This document shows positions 1 to 11,345 of a stretch of 64,000 bases of DNA, piece after piece; positions within the stretch are counted from its first letter, which is position 1, and every line of letters begins with the position of its first letter. The DNA comes from Gonatopus flavifemur (taxonomy: Eukaryota > Arthropoda > Insecta > Hymenoptera > Dryinidae), in NCBI GenBank assembly GCA_018340375.1, contig JAFFJZ010000001.1, forward strand, positions 57,404,001-57,468,000, given 5' to 3'. A program made the translations under genes and the position numbers. The notes below the pieces were generated by a model that was not told the DNA's origin, did not search any database, and was given only the letters and a program-made list of their open reading frames with translations.

Positions 1-794
1 TGTACCCTTGTCTCGTAAACTCATCAATTTTGAGCTAGTTTAATCGATAGGGTGGTATAAAATCACTTGACGATAATAGGCATATATTGCATAATTGTTT
101 CATAACCGATTCTTAATTCCGTGTTATTTTATAACAAAAATATAAACACGTATGTTAATCAAAGATGTGAAATGTCGGACTTATGATTTCATCGGTATCG
201 CAAAAAAGTGACTGAACAAGAAATCGGAAAACATATAATCAGCTATCATTTCGATTCATTAGTCTATTAATTTTTTCAATTCTTCATATTCAGAAACCTC
301 ACTATATTTGAATTCGATTCATTATTGATGACTGAAAACACAGAAATAATTTTATTCGTCTCCCTTCATTAGGGTTCGCGTTTTTCGGTGAATACACATT
401 AATTATTCAAGATATTTATGAGGACGTCTATGGAAGAGGAATTGTAATCGGTTGGTTTTTTATTCGAATCTGATTAATATCTACTCTTGTTCTCATATAT
501 TATCGAATATATCGGGTGTTTAAGATATGAATATTCGGGGTATTTATCAGGCCGCCATTTAACAACCTCACGCGATGAATCAGGGCCCAAAGCATCTAAC
601 TATCGGTGACTGGAAAACAAAGAATTAACTTGGACTCATTTGGCTGTGATACTTTAGCTTCCTCGAATGTTAGTATGTTTTATGGAAACATTTTCTAAAT
701 TATGTCATCATTTATACAGGGTGTAGAATAATTCGCGGACCAAATTTTACAGGTTATTCTGGAAAAATTTTTTGGAAGCTTAGTTTTTGAGATA
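1..794. other. non-coding flank, no gene recognised
   Basis: AT-rich sequence without a convincing reading frame. A short dispersed repeat (about 591-660, containing ATCGGTGACTG) recurs at about 26539-26610. A CAGGGTGT-type transposon terminus may begin near 717, but I found no matching right end. Confidence 0.5.
591..660 (+). repeat. dispersed repeat, copy 1
   Basis: Shares CTATCGGTGACTG followed by an A-rich stretch, then ACTTGG and TTGGCTG at similar spacing, with 26539-26610. Two diverged copies in one window suggest an interspersed element. Neither end is defined, and no coding potential is seen. Confidence 0.4.
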
Positions 795-1765
795 GGGTAG
801 ACCGAGGCGAACCGGATCATTTCGTCTTCAATGAATCAAAATGACCAAAAGGAAGATTTTTTCAATAAGTATCTTCATAAATTCTCATTCTATACATCTT
901 TGGCTTGAAGTCTATACAAACGAAAAACATTCAAATAAACACGTCTTTATTTTACAATCAAATACACAAAAAATGAGAAATATCCGATTCGCCCCAAAAT
1001 CGGGGGTGAATCGGATCATAGACAAACATCATATATCCACTGATGAAAAACGTATTAATGCTTATAAACAAACTGTGAATACATAAAATGCATGAAAAAA
1101 ACTTTATTCCATACAAATGTGGCAAACAAATGGACCCGTGTGACTCTTCTTGCCAGCACACTTTTCGTGAGACCATTCTTCACATCCCCTGCATTGAATC
1201 CAGTCCTCTTTAGGTGGATGTATGAATTTTTCGGAGCAATAAATACAGTACCAATCCGTGGATGTGCTACTTTTGCACAGTCAAGTTACAAATTCAATTT
1301 TACAATGTCTGACTCGAAATACCTATGATCCTATTCACCCCAGGAAACGTGATCCGAATCGCCCCGTATACTATGTGCAAAAAAATATTCATTTGTTCAT
1401 GAAGGGCCTGATATTATTGTGTGAACAACGTTCTAATCCCATTCTGTACTTCACGAACTATATATATCAATCAAAATCGCATGATTTTTAACATACCTTA
1501 TCATTAAAAATTCAGAGAATTACAATGGTTGTTTTACATCAGGGACAAATTTCTCTCGCGTGCACACGACGTACAGACTTCTGTAATTACCCAGGACCAA
1601 ATGATGCGCGATATGGTCATGCTATCTTTTGTTTTCGGTAGGTAATGAGTGTATGTGAATAACTAATGCACATAGAGAGTGAAATTGAGAATAGAAATAA
1701 TCCAAAACAGCCAAAGAGCTTAGTTTGATCCGGTTCGCCCTGTGATCCGGTTCGCCTCGGTCTAC
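795..1765 (-). mobile_element. deleted pogo-like (Tc1/mariner superfamily) element
   Basis: A terminal inverted repeat of about 25 bp begins GGGTAGACCGAGGCGAACC at 795 and is mirrored by a sequence ending in GGTCTACCC at 1765. The element is flanked by TA on both sides (793-794 and 1766-1767), the target duplication of Tc1/mariner elements. Degenerate copies of the terminal word (GATTCGCCCC, GTGAATCGGATCAT) recur inside, as expected of transposase-binding sites. The only coding remnant is a C-terminal zinc finger on the minus strand (1104-1277). At 971 bp the element is too short for a full transposase, so it is an internally deleted copy. Assignment to pogo rests on the TA duplication plus the zinc-finger tail, because no DDE domain is left. 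Confidence 0.7.
1104..1277 (-). pseudogene. C-terminal PHD-like zinc finger of a pogo-like transposase (fragment)
   Basis: Minus-strand translation from 1277 to a TAA stop at 1104-1106 gives 57 residues. The cysteine/histidine pattern is that of a PHD finger: CxxC (residues 11 and 14), CxxC (29 and 32), HxxC (37 and 40) and CxxC (52 and 55), with WIQCRGC and EEWSH in the middle and FVCHIC near the end. Many insect pogo/Tigger-type transposases carry such a Cys4-His-Cys3 tail after the DDE domain. Upstream of the first cysteine the frame meets a TGA two codons away, and no catalytic domain is found in the element. This is therefore the preserved 3' end of a deleted transposase gene. Its position inside a TA-flanked element supports the reading. 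A host PHD gene fragment is the less likely alternative. Confidence 0.65.
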
Positions 1766-1789
1766 CCTATAAACATTTTTAAATCCAAA

Positions 1790-2031
1790 TCATCGAGCTT
1801 GGCACCATTCGCTGTGTTGAAAAACGGTGGTTCTCAAGAAAGAAATTGAACTATTCTATTATTGTTTGTTTTGGAGCTATGATAATTCAAAGTTGCTGAA
1901 TTCTGATTGGCTGGCAGCTGAGAAATTGAAAATCGCCATAGCTCTGGAGCAAACAATGATAGAATAGTTCAATTTGTTTTCCAGAGATTCCCTGTTTTTC
2001 AATTCAGCGGATGGTGTTAAACTCGAGTATG
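1790..2031. repeat. long inverted repeat (hairpin MITE-like)
   Basis: The two arms, about 100 bp each, are imperfect reverse complements. Examples are AATTGAACTATTCTAT on the left against ATAGAATAGTTCAATT on the right, and CACCATTCGCTG against CAGCGGATGGTG. The centre lies near 1905. No target duplication is visible, so the exact ends are uncertain. Confidence 0.65.
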
Positions 2032-3322
2032 TAGCACACAATGCTTGTGAATGATTCGGATTTCAAAAAAATTAAAAAATGTCCATATCTTCCAAAACCT
2101 AAAATACCTATATCTCAAAAATTGAGCCACAACAAAAATCTTTTTCGAACAGGAAATTATTGGATAATCGAACATAGTTTATATATACAATTTGTATATA
2201 ATTCTATATTAATTATATATAATTTTGAAAGTTTTTCCTTCGTTGTTGCGTCTGTGGTATTCATTTGACGTCAGTTGTGATCGAGATTTCACGAAAACCG
2301 TTTTACAACAACTCATTTCTCTAACAATTTATTATTTATGCCTCAACACGTATAATTTGAATTGAATCACCATTAAAATACTAATGAGCTACACGGAGAG
2401 GAGGAAATTGTGGAAATTTACTGCGCGGAACGATAACAGAGCGATCTGCGTCTTTGAATTGGAAATTTACAGTATATATATTATATAATATCATTCATAA
2501 GATGAATTGAACTATTGGATTCATGTTCAAAAACTTGAATGTTTGTCACTTACTTCGCTTCTGATGTAATATATGTTGTGAGCAAGACAATGAGTTTGGG
2601 AAATTCACAATTCAAAGCCTCGAAACGCACCGTTGTTGTGCTGTGGGCCTTAAGCACGTGGGGGCGCCCTGATAAGGGTGGAATTTCTAACGGATTGGGG
2701 GTGTGAGCATATTTTCTCATGTATTCGATTCATTATTTCGACCCCGGTAGAGAAATTCACATTTCTTGTGTTTTTTTCGTCTCCTTTTTGTTACAACCTT
2801 TTACCGCTGTTATATTTTTCATGAGAACAGAACGAATTTATGAACCGCGAGATTTCAAGGGAATGAAGATATTTATTGAATTATGACAGTACGAATTCAG
2901 TATAAACTCGAGGAGAAAATGTGCTATCATATCACAGCAAAATCTCGTTTCAAGAGATCAATTGAAATGTTCCTTCGGGAAAGAATTGTCAAATCAAATT
3001 TGCTCATTTTCAAAGTTATTCCAAAATCAACTTTTCTTTTCCGTCAGCACCACTAATAAATAAAGGAGGTTTGACGTTGAAAAATGTACACTCAGAAGAT
3101 TATATAATAAATGTTTTCGTATCTCGAGAATCGAAAGAACGCCTAACACAGTTAGATTTTTCTGTATGAAATTTTATGTACCAGACGTGTACATTTTGTT
3201 TACATATATATTAGTACATTACATTTCAAAATCCAAGTGTCAACTGAATATTCCACGTATTAATATACATGTGTATATACAATAGTTTGATATAACAATG
3301 GTTTATGAAATTCACAAACAAG
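2032..3322. other. no gene or repeat recognised
   Basis: AT-rich sequence with short frames only. A short GC-rich patch (about 2640-2690) stands out, but no feature can be named. Confidence 0.4.
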
Positions 3323-3429
3323 TACACGGAGAAAATTCTACACTAGTGATTACTGTAGCCCACACGCAGTGTCGGACTGGCTCATTCCAGGGCCCCTGGC
3401 GGACGACCGTGCCGGGGCCCCTATAAAGG

Positions 3430-3580
3430 GGATGGAATAAGTGAATTCGAATTCAAGGAAGAATATATTTGTTATAATTTTTTCCATTGAACTGAAGTTT
3501 TTTTCCATTGAAAACACGATTTATTACAATGAGGGCAAAGAAAATTTTCTGTCAGTCTAAGAAATTGGGTCCTCAGTATA
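3430..3580 (+). repeat. truncated copy of the 17429-17721 MITE
   Basis: This matches the right half of the MITE at 17429-17721: TTTCCATTGAA, CATTGAAAACA, GAGGGCAAAG, TTTTCTGTCAGTCTAA and AAATTGGGTCCTCAG appear in the same order. The left half is missing. The region just after it (about 3590-3745) carries repeats of a CAACTAACCAGTTGG-like palindromic word. Confidence 0.6.
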
Positions 3581-3903
3581 TGAGGTGAATTATTATTCCA
3601 ACTAACTGGATAGTTGTTTGGACTCATAAGTGGGTCAGAAAAACAACATGCACAGTTTAAACAACTAACCAGTTGGTTGAAATGATAATTATTTTTGACA
3701 AGCGCATATGTACCCATTTTGTTCACTTGTTCCAACCAATTACTCATTTTTTTTGTATAAGATTGTGCTCTAAACATCAATGTGGGGTACCTCATGGTTT
3801 TCAGATGTTGAAGAACGAAATTGTAAAGAATTTTCGTCAGTTAGAGGTTATTACTTTTCACATCTTCTTATACCCACCAGGAAATCAACAAACGACTGAA
3901 ACT

Positions 3904-4189
3904 CCCAGATAGCACACGAAGAATTCTTTTTCAAGAACAGAAATAGAATTTTTCAAGAACTCTTTTCGAGCTAATGAATTCCTATGGAGTTCTAGAAGAG
4001 TTCAATGTTTGGGACATTAACGAGTTCTTTGAGAATACCGAAAGTATTATTCCAGTACTCTCAAAGAACTCTTTAATGTCCAAAACATTGAATTCTTGCT
4101 GAACCTTATATGAATTCATTAGCTCGAAAAGAATTTTTGAAGAATTCTATTTCTGTTCTGGAAAAAGAATTCTTCGTGTGTTGTCTGGC
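3904..4189. repeat. hairpin element with CCCAG-ATAGCAC-type ends
   Basis: A near-complete inverted repeat. The left arm starts CCAGATAGCACACGAAG and the right arm ends with the reverse complement of CCAGACAACACACGAAG. The arms match through AGCTAATGAATTC and beyond. AAGAATTCTT-like words recur inside. The termini resemble those of the hairpins at 16787 and 36137. No clear target duplication is seen. It sits inside the hAT-like element. Confidence 0.75.
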
Positions 4190-4934
4190 CCTTTATCTGA
4201 AGTTTAATCCTGGTCATAGATTCCATGATTATCACTTTGGAATGATTTTTACATTAAATTTGATCCAAATTCTGATGAAATTTGTCATCATATGCAAATG
4301 CGTGTACCAATTGCTTTTCAATTTTGTGTATGAAATTCAAAAATTTTTCCAACGAAAAAAGTCGATCTATGAGAATGGCCTGAGCTCTAGCATTCTCTAA
4401 GCCTCACCAGGCGCTTCCAAGTAACTTTGCAGTTACCAAATCTCGATTTTTTTTGCGCATGTTGGAACAAATGAGGCATTAAAACGTTTCAATTACCGCT
4501 TTTCTCACACTTGAACGCTGTTTTGGTTACCCTTTCGTGTCGTTCTAAACACACCATTTTCATCCGGGTACCTTGCAAGTAAGACTTTTTCAAAAATACC
4601 TGATAGATTTCTAAAACATGTCTTATGTAACGCAATCAGCACACTTAAGGAACACCGGTTTCATTCAGGAATAACATAGTTTTCAGATCGTTCTCATTGT
4701 GTTGCATACACTGAGAGAAATTTATCAGCAAGAATGACTGATTTTTGTAATCAAATGGGGGATATATTAGACATGAGATTACAAATTGAGGGGGAAATCC
4801 CAGCAATTTTTCATTATGTTACTTTAATCCCAAAAAATGTTATTCTATCTGAAATTTCAATTCTATTGGAAACTTTTTGAATGCGAAGTCACTTATGGAA
4901 ATGTATTCGCAAAAACGAACGCAAAGAAATTGAA

Positions 4935-5145
4935 TGGCTGTGGCAGCTACTCACTTTTTCATCTCTCTTGTTTTCATTGCTATAGTTAAAATAATTACAT
5001 CTACAGCTATTTCTTAGTTACTACAGTGAAAAATCGTAGCTGTGACTGCATAGGTTTTCTGATGGATATGAAATTTTTGCTGTGGAAGCTACATTTATTG
5101 CTTTTAACGCTAAGTGAGTAGCTGTGACAGCTGAAAAGTAGCCCA
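4935..5145. repeat. array of AGCTGTGACAGCT-like words
   Basis: Degenerate, partly self-complementary words recur: GGCAGCTACTCAC, CTACAGCTATT, CGTAGCTGTGACTG, GGAAGCTACA, GAGTAGCTGTGACAGCTG. CACTGAGAGAAA preceded by TA at 4710 may be the left end of the host element, but I could not find the right end. Confidence 0.4.
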
Positions 5146-6018
5146 GATTGCTAATTGTTGCTTAATCAAATAATGACTAATTATTTTCTCTTTGTGCGAT
5201 GCAACAAAACATTCAGTGCCTTTCTGACTACACGGAAAAAATTCTGGGATATTACAATATACAATTGCAGTAAAGTATACTCCAAAATTGTCCCAATCCC
5301 AAATTTCATTGCAAATTGTGGTAAATATGACAAGTCATTTTTTTGCCTGTATGAAATTTAGTGGTACTGTTTGTTACAAAATTCAATACCGATTTTTGTA
5401 TAAATTTTCGTAATATCCCTACGATTGTAATGATCCACAGGAACTATTCCCTTGGCTTCAAATCATTCATCATGTATAATTACATGAATACATACCATAG
5501 TGAAGTGTAAAATTGTAAGGAACTTATAGAATATATTATTGAATTGTGGTCGCTATCGAGATTGATGCAAATTTTGCAAACTCAATAAGAAGCTAAAGGA
5601 CATCATACTATCATAGTATTAAAGTTTGCACAATTTGTGATTATTGAAAATCTGTAATTATTGAAAATTTATCCCTTCCTCTGTAAAATATTTTCTGAAA
5701 TTCATCATTTTGCCACGGGCCCCCAAGAGCGAAGGGCCCCCGGCGATCGCCGGGTAGCCGTGCGGGCCAGTCCGACACTGCCCGCACGATTGGCTCGTGT
5801 TATGCAAAAAAATCATTTCAACACTACTGGTTACTGTGATAACACGAATCAGTCATGTCTCTGCACTAGAGAGTCGTTTTTCTACATTATTCTCTGCTGT
5901 GAAGACACGACTGATGCGTGCTACCACAGCAACGAATAGTGTTGAAATGATTCTTTTGCATAACACGAGCCAGTCGTGTGGGCTACAGTAATCACTAGTG
6001 TAGGATTTTCTCCGTTTA

Positions 6019-8454
6019 GCTTCCTCAAGAGATCAACCTTCCGTTATTTTTGCTCTGAACTGAAAATTCAATACAGGTTTTTTTCTGTTTGACACGCAAC
6101 AGTTTGATGGAGAAAAACTTTTCCTCATTTGATTTACAATTCAATGATTTCCTGTCGTGTGAACGGGGAAGGGCATTTTTCATAGGATAAATTGATTCTC
6201 TTATCAGAAAACTATCCTAGAAATCATTCTAAGACTATCAACAATGTTCATCTTGCTTCTATTCCACGCCACTGCGAGGGCTGAAATAATTTCTCCTAAA
6301 GCAGACTCCTAAATTCGCTTTCCTATTTGGAGTTTTACGAAATTGATTTTCTAATGCAATGCAATACTTATGTAAAATTTTCAAACTCGTACTTCCCTCA
6401 AATATATTATTACGATGATCCTTAAATGCTCTCATACCACGGTAGAGAATTATTCTGAAAACGCGTGTTCTTTTCTCTATAATTATGATCATAAAAAAAT
6501 ATTACAAACGGCTGTTTGACAACGTAAATCCATTAATGACTTAATTCATTCCGACATGTATACACGATGTGGAAGTAATTATTCCAAGTACAAATATAAA
6601 TGAGTATAAAAAGAACTGTTGTAGTAATTTAAACTTCCTATTACAGCAGTGTTTACTATTCATCGAGGTTGAAAAATCAACGTCCAAATGTCTTGAACGC
6701 TATTGAACCATCTTCAGTTTCATCTTATGTTTTGCTCGAGAAATGGATTTTTTGTCCCCCCTACTTCTCTAATATTTGCTTCGACTATCGTACGATACAA
6801 ACGGTGATAGTTTGATTCATAAACTTTTCATTATGATTTACGTATAAAACATGACCAGTCGTGCACACACATCAGCGAAAGGAGATAGAGTTACACATTC
6901 CAACGTCCAATCATGGGATAATTACACAGAGAGAATCAATGATGAAGAAACACTCTGACTTTCGCACAAAATTGGTTACAGAATACTCAACGGTAATCCG
7001 TCAAAATATCAACATACAGAAGAACCACAATCATCAAATCAAGGAAATCTATTAATTCGTAATTCAGTTCCTCTCTTTATTAAATAAAATTGAATTTCCA
7101 AATCCATCTGTTACAAGTGAATTTGAGATGGATGAAAAATGTGGGAAAAAAAAATGTATTCTGCATCGTATGAATTTACGCAAACACAGTTACGTCAGCG
7201 TTTCATAATTCACTCACCATACCATCTCTTCTGAAAGATAAAGCTCGATCTATGAACTTGAATGTCACTGTGTGGATTCAATGTACGAAAACAGAACAAA
7301 AAGAGCAATTCAAAGAAAAAGGCATAACGTGTAAAACGAGCTTTGCTTTTTCGTCCACCGGTTTTTTCTTCGCCAAGCTACGTCAAATTAAACGGATTCT
7401 TTTTCATCCCTTTTTTTCTCCCTTCGGCATTTAAACTGCTCCACGTCGATAGGCAATCATATCAAGAGAAAACAAAAACCACCGTGTATTCTTTCGGCTT
7501 TTAAATTGCTTTATTTCTTGAATTCTCCTGCGGTTATTTTTCATGAAACCATTCAATTTTTTTACGATTAACGTCAATTTTTCAGAGAAAAACTTTTTCA
7601 TCCGTCGTTGAGAAGGGAGAAAAAAAAGTTCCTTTCGGACGTATATATGTATACATATTTCATTCATCGGAAGATTTTTTTGTTCCGAACCACTTCAATT
7701 TACAATAGAATATTTTCAAAATCAAGGGGAGTTGTTTGAAATTTGAATTGACAATTATTTCAAGACTCATTTCCTGTACGTTATTCGCGAATATTCAAGA
7801 ACAATGCAAAATGAGGGAGTAATATCCTATTCAATAATAATCCATCATCAGCCTGGCGTCATAGAATAGTCATAGCGAATAAAAAAGTGTCTATTCGATT
7901 ACAATACGTGCTCGGTATAATTACCTGCGCCGTACATAATCACAACCGGATTAACTTCGGAACTCCCTTGACGAGGCATGAAGGTCTATCGACAGGCGGT
8001 AATATCGGCAAGTCGATAATAATCGTATCTCATGATATATGAATGTATCAATCACACTATACGCGTGTTACAATTCTGTACTCATTGATACTTTTCTAAA
8101 ATTTACTTTGAGAAATGGATTCCTTGCTGATACGAGGGAATTTCAATCAGAATTTTAAGCTAAATTTGATTTATGTTACAATGAGCGTAGAACAAAAATT
8201 TGTAATATGATGATTGGGTTGAGTATAAAAGGAATGCAGAATTAAGGAGATTTTACATCTGTTCGTTGAAAAGACATCGAATAAAAAACAATTGTACGAT
8301 GATATCACATCGAAGGAGTTTTTGGGATTATATTTTTGATAAATATGTTTGATGCTCTGGTATGCGATTCCGCGTGTTTGTTTCGCATGAGATATTTTCG
8401 TCAACAAATCCAATTGGGGGGATGCAACGGATAGATAAAAAGCATGTGACAATA
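6019..8454. other. no gene or named repeat
   Basis: AT-rich sequence. The open frames are short, unrelated to anything I recognise, and lack an exon-like context. Confidence 0.4.
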
Positions 8455-9108
8455 GCCAGAGTTGACAAATGGCGCGGTACCGGCCAAGTTGCACTTGCCA
8501 GACTTCGGCAGATATAACTGTGCTCATTCAGAATCATTACCGTTTTTCAACTGGCGCCAAATGTTTGCCGGATTTCAGACAGTACTGGCTTACGCGGTCA
8601 GACGGTCTTGAGCCAATATCGAATTATTAATATTAGGAGAATACCCGGACCATACAGAAAAGAAACCGTGCCAGTACCGAATCAGAGTTAGTTGGATGGT
8701 TAAATACCAACAAAAGACGATACTGCACCAATATCGATGCAACGTTGTTCTAATACGGGATAGATGGTGGACAGGAATTTCACTGATCCTTCCAATAACA
8801 CGGTTACTTTGACGAGACAATACTGCACCACTACTGAGCCAGAGTAAGTATTAGCATTCAATATGTTCCATAGACGACAATGTGCCAGTATCGATTAGAC
8901 CCTGACTGACTACGGAATCGGTAGTCAACTGACGTTAGAATCACGATCTTAGCAACTTGGCTGTTGTAGTGGGCCGAAGTCTTGCCAGCATTAGGTCAGA
9001 TTTGGTATGATCATTCAATATGTTTGGAAGACTGTAATGTGCCAGTATCGACAGGACTCTGACTTTCTACAGAATCGGTGGTCGAATGACATTCAAATCA
9101 CGATCTTA

Positions 9109-9317
9109 CACTGAAGGAAAAAACTTGTAAAATTTACATCATTGAATAAATATATGGATGATTGAGTATTCAGTACAAGTGACCACAATTTCAACGTTGT
9201 GAAATATACCACAGCTGATGCGAAAGATACCATAGCTGAAGGGCTCGCACTATATTTTCGAATCATCCATATATTTACTTGACAAGAGGTAAATTTGACA
9301 ACTTTGTTTTCTCGGTG
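9109..9317. mobile_element. 209-bp TA-flanked MITE
   Basis: Starts CACTGAAGGAAAAAACTTG and ends with the inverse ...TTTTCTCGGTG, with TA on both sides (9107-9108, 9318-9319). The sister unit at about 8945 and the reverse copy near 24510 read GATCTTAGCAACTTGG across this point, which shows the site before insertion. The arms include AAATATATGGATGATT against AATCATCCATATATTT. Confidence 0.85.
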
Positions 9318-9422
9318 TAGTAACTCGGCTGTTGTAGTGAGCCAAAGTCGCGCCAGCATTAGGCCAGAGTTGGTATCATCATTCAATATGTTCGAGAGAC
9401 GACAATGTGTCAGTATTGGTAG

Positions 9423-11116
9423 TAGGGATTCCGATCTCGATTCGATTAAATCGAAAATCGATTTTTTCATGCACGATCTTCGATTTTTTGAATCGATTTT
9501 CATGTGTCTAGATCGATCCAAAGATCGAGGAAAAGTATTGAGATCGAGAATCGATTCTCTCATTTAATTACATAGAGATATTATGCACTAGATGGATTCA
9601 ATCCGTTCCCTTTCACCTTCAATGAGTTGTGGAAAACTATGTCATAACTCACAAATTCTTGATGAAAATTGAATTTTAATCAACTGGCAATTTCAGTAAT
9701 AATTTATGTTGATCCATGATGTGGTTAAACAAATTTTCAAGATCAAATCTCATACAGCACTTTGGATCTTCAGAATATCTTGAAAAACTATTCAGAAATG
9801 TTTGAGAAGTATTATGAAACACGAAAAGATATTCTCAAGATTTTTCAAACGATTTCATACTTTTAGAATACATCTGAAGGATATCTTTTAGAAGATGTAG
9901 AACTTATCTTTTGGGATGATGTCTTTTAGACATCTTGTATAAATTTTTTAGAAGTACACGGAAAAAATAAGTAGTCCAAATTTTCGTTGACTGGTATGTC
10001 ACTTTTGGACGGAGCATAAATTCGAGAAGAATTCGTACACTGGATTTGAATCATTTGTTGACCCTTTCCATTCTTCCGACGATAAAAACGAAAAGTGGAT
10101 TCCATGATTGAAACAATGGACAAAGTCAACGAATTATTGAAATTCGGTGTACGAATTCTTCTCGAATTTGGGCTCCGTCCAAAAGTGACATACTAGTGAA
10201 CGAAAATTTGGATGACTAATTTCTTCCGTGTAAGAATTCGTTTTAGATACTTTATAGATATCTCTTCATGTTGCATAAGACATCTTGAATTTGTCTTCAG
10301 ATATCGGTTTATACTTGAAATACTGTGTGGGATATTATGATTACAATCGGAATTTATTTGGAGCCATTCTCAGATGGATGGAATGAAGAGTGAATATATT
10401 AAATTCACTCACTGACCTCACTGCTGTACTAAAGGGAGGAGCCATAGACAAATTTTAATGTGATCAAAGTGTTTTGTGAAATATATCAATATTAATTCAA
10501 TACTTATCATCATATTCTTATTTAACATGATGGAAAATTTGAAGAAATGATGATTCATTACAGTTTGAACGGTTCATAATCTTTTTGCAATTCAAAATAT
10601 GAATATTTTCATCAGATTCAAAACACTCAACAATAAGCAGTTATCATGCTTATGTATAATATAAAGCAAAATTCAAACAACATTGAAAAGGTGTGAATTT
10701 TTATTTATTTCGAAATTATAAAACAACTCGTCTAACAAATCACTCTGGTGTTTTAAGTGGGAATTCTATAAATTCTATGATTATATTGATTAATTAACAG
10801 ATATGAATATTTAATTTGCATATTGTAATTCATGTTGAGATTATAAAAACATTCTATATTCCGAAGATTGTATTAATTTATCAGCAAATATGATTACTGA
10901 CAATGAAAATAATTGAAACTAATTATGAAGTTATCAATTTACCGAATAAGATGAAGTTTGCACAATAATTTATCAAGTTGATTTTAAGGAAGAATCGAAG
11001 ATCGATTTTGCTTACATCGATCTTTGCGAGGACGATTTTTCAAGAGATCGATTCACTTCTTCGCGATTCGAATCGATTCTCAAAATCGATCTTCTGGCTG
11101 GAGATCGAAAACCCTA
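9423..11116. mobile_element. hAT-like element, 1.7 kb, perfect 8-bp duplication
   Basis: The left end TAGGGATTCCGATCTCG and the right end, the inverse of TAGGGTTTTCGATCTCC, form the terminal repeats. ATTGGTAG is duplicated exactly (9415-9422 and 11117-11124). The reverse repeat copy at about 24390-24430 reads straight through as CAGTATTGGTAGGACTT, which is the empty site. Subterminal regions on both sides are packed with AATCGATT-centred words (9432-9560, 10985-11110), plausible transposase-binding sites. AAGATATCTT-like words fill 9775-9950 and 10250-10310. No transposase frame survives, so it is non-autonomous. Confidence 0.9.
9957..10230. mobile_element. 274-bp TA-flanked hairpin MITE nested in the hAT
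   Basis: Ends are CACGGAAAAAATAAGTAGTCC and the inverse of CACGGAAGAAATTAGTCATCC; TA lies at 9955-9956 and 10231-10232. Arms of about 85 bp match closely (TGTCACTTTTGGACGGAG against CTCCGTCCAAAAGTGACA; CGAGAAGAATTCGTACAC against GTGTACGAATTCTTCTCG). The good conservation suggests a fairly recent insertion into the word array. Confidence 0.88.
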
Positions 11117-11205
11117 ATTGGTAGGACTTGATTCCCATACGGAATCTATGGTGAATTGTATAACTTCAACGGCCCTATTACAATAAATGGCAATTTGAGT
11201 GATTC

Positions 11206-11345
11206 GTCGTCAACTTGGAGATCGGCTGATGTGATAGAGACTAGGGTTCTCACTCGCAGGACCTGGGTTCAATCCTCACTCAGTGAACTTTCAAGGAATC
11301 ATTTCCAAAGTGCCTTTCTCCGATGACAATAATAGGAACAATCAA
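11206..11345 (+). repeat. tRNA-derived SINE-like unit, copy 1
   Basis: The segment GTGATAGAGACTAGGGTTCTCAC...CTGGGTTCAATCCTCAC resembles the D-arm to T-arm part of a tRNA. GGTTC and GGACC can pair as an anticodon stem, and GGTTCAATCC is a one-base-short form of the Pol III B box GGTTCGANTCC. A tail follows to about 11345. Copies: minus strand at 24165-24305 and a more diverged one at 36570-36660. No intact acceptor stem is seen, so this is not a functional tRNA. Confidence 0.5.

Larger units (their letters stand above)
3367..5780. mobile_element. non-autonomous hAT-like element
   Basis: Terminal inverted repeats CAGTGTCGGACTGGC (3367) and GCCAGTCCGACACTG (ending 5780) are identical over 15 bp. 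They are flanked by the 8-bp duplication CCCACACG (3359-3366) / CCCGCACG (5781-5788), which differs at one base. An 8-bp duplication with CAGNG termini is the hAT signature. GC-rich subterminal sequence (GGGCCCC-type) is present at both ends, in contrast to the AT-rich interior. No transposase is recognisable in 2.4 kb. The interior holds other repeats: a truncated MITE (3430-3580), word arrays and a hairpin (3904-4189). Confidence 0.8.
3325..6016. mobile_element. TA-flanked MITE split by an hAT-like insertion
   Basis: Left end CACGGAGAAAATTCTACAC at 3325 is preceded by TA (3323-3324). The right end at 6016 is its reverse complement with the last base changed, and is followed by TA (6017-6018). 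The inverted match continues through the segment now displaced by the insertion: the arm right of the hAT (GGCTCGTGTTATGCAAAA at about 5792) matches the arm near 5955-5975. Without the insertion and its 8-bp duplication the element would be about 270 bp, a normal MITE size. Confidence 0.8.

Noticed and set aside
9093..9563. 156-codon open frame on the minus strand
   Set aside because: It crosses a MITE and the left end of an hAT; it is an accidental frame in repeat DNA.
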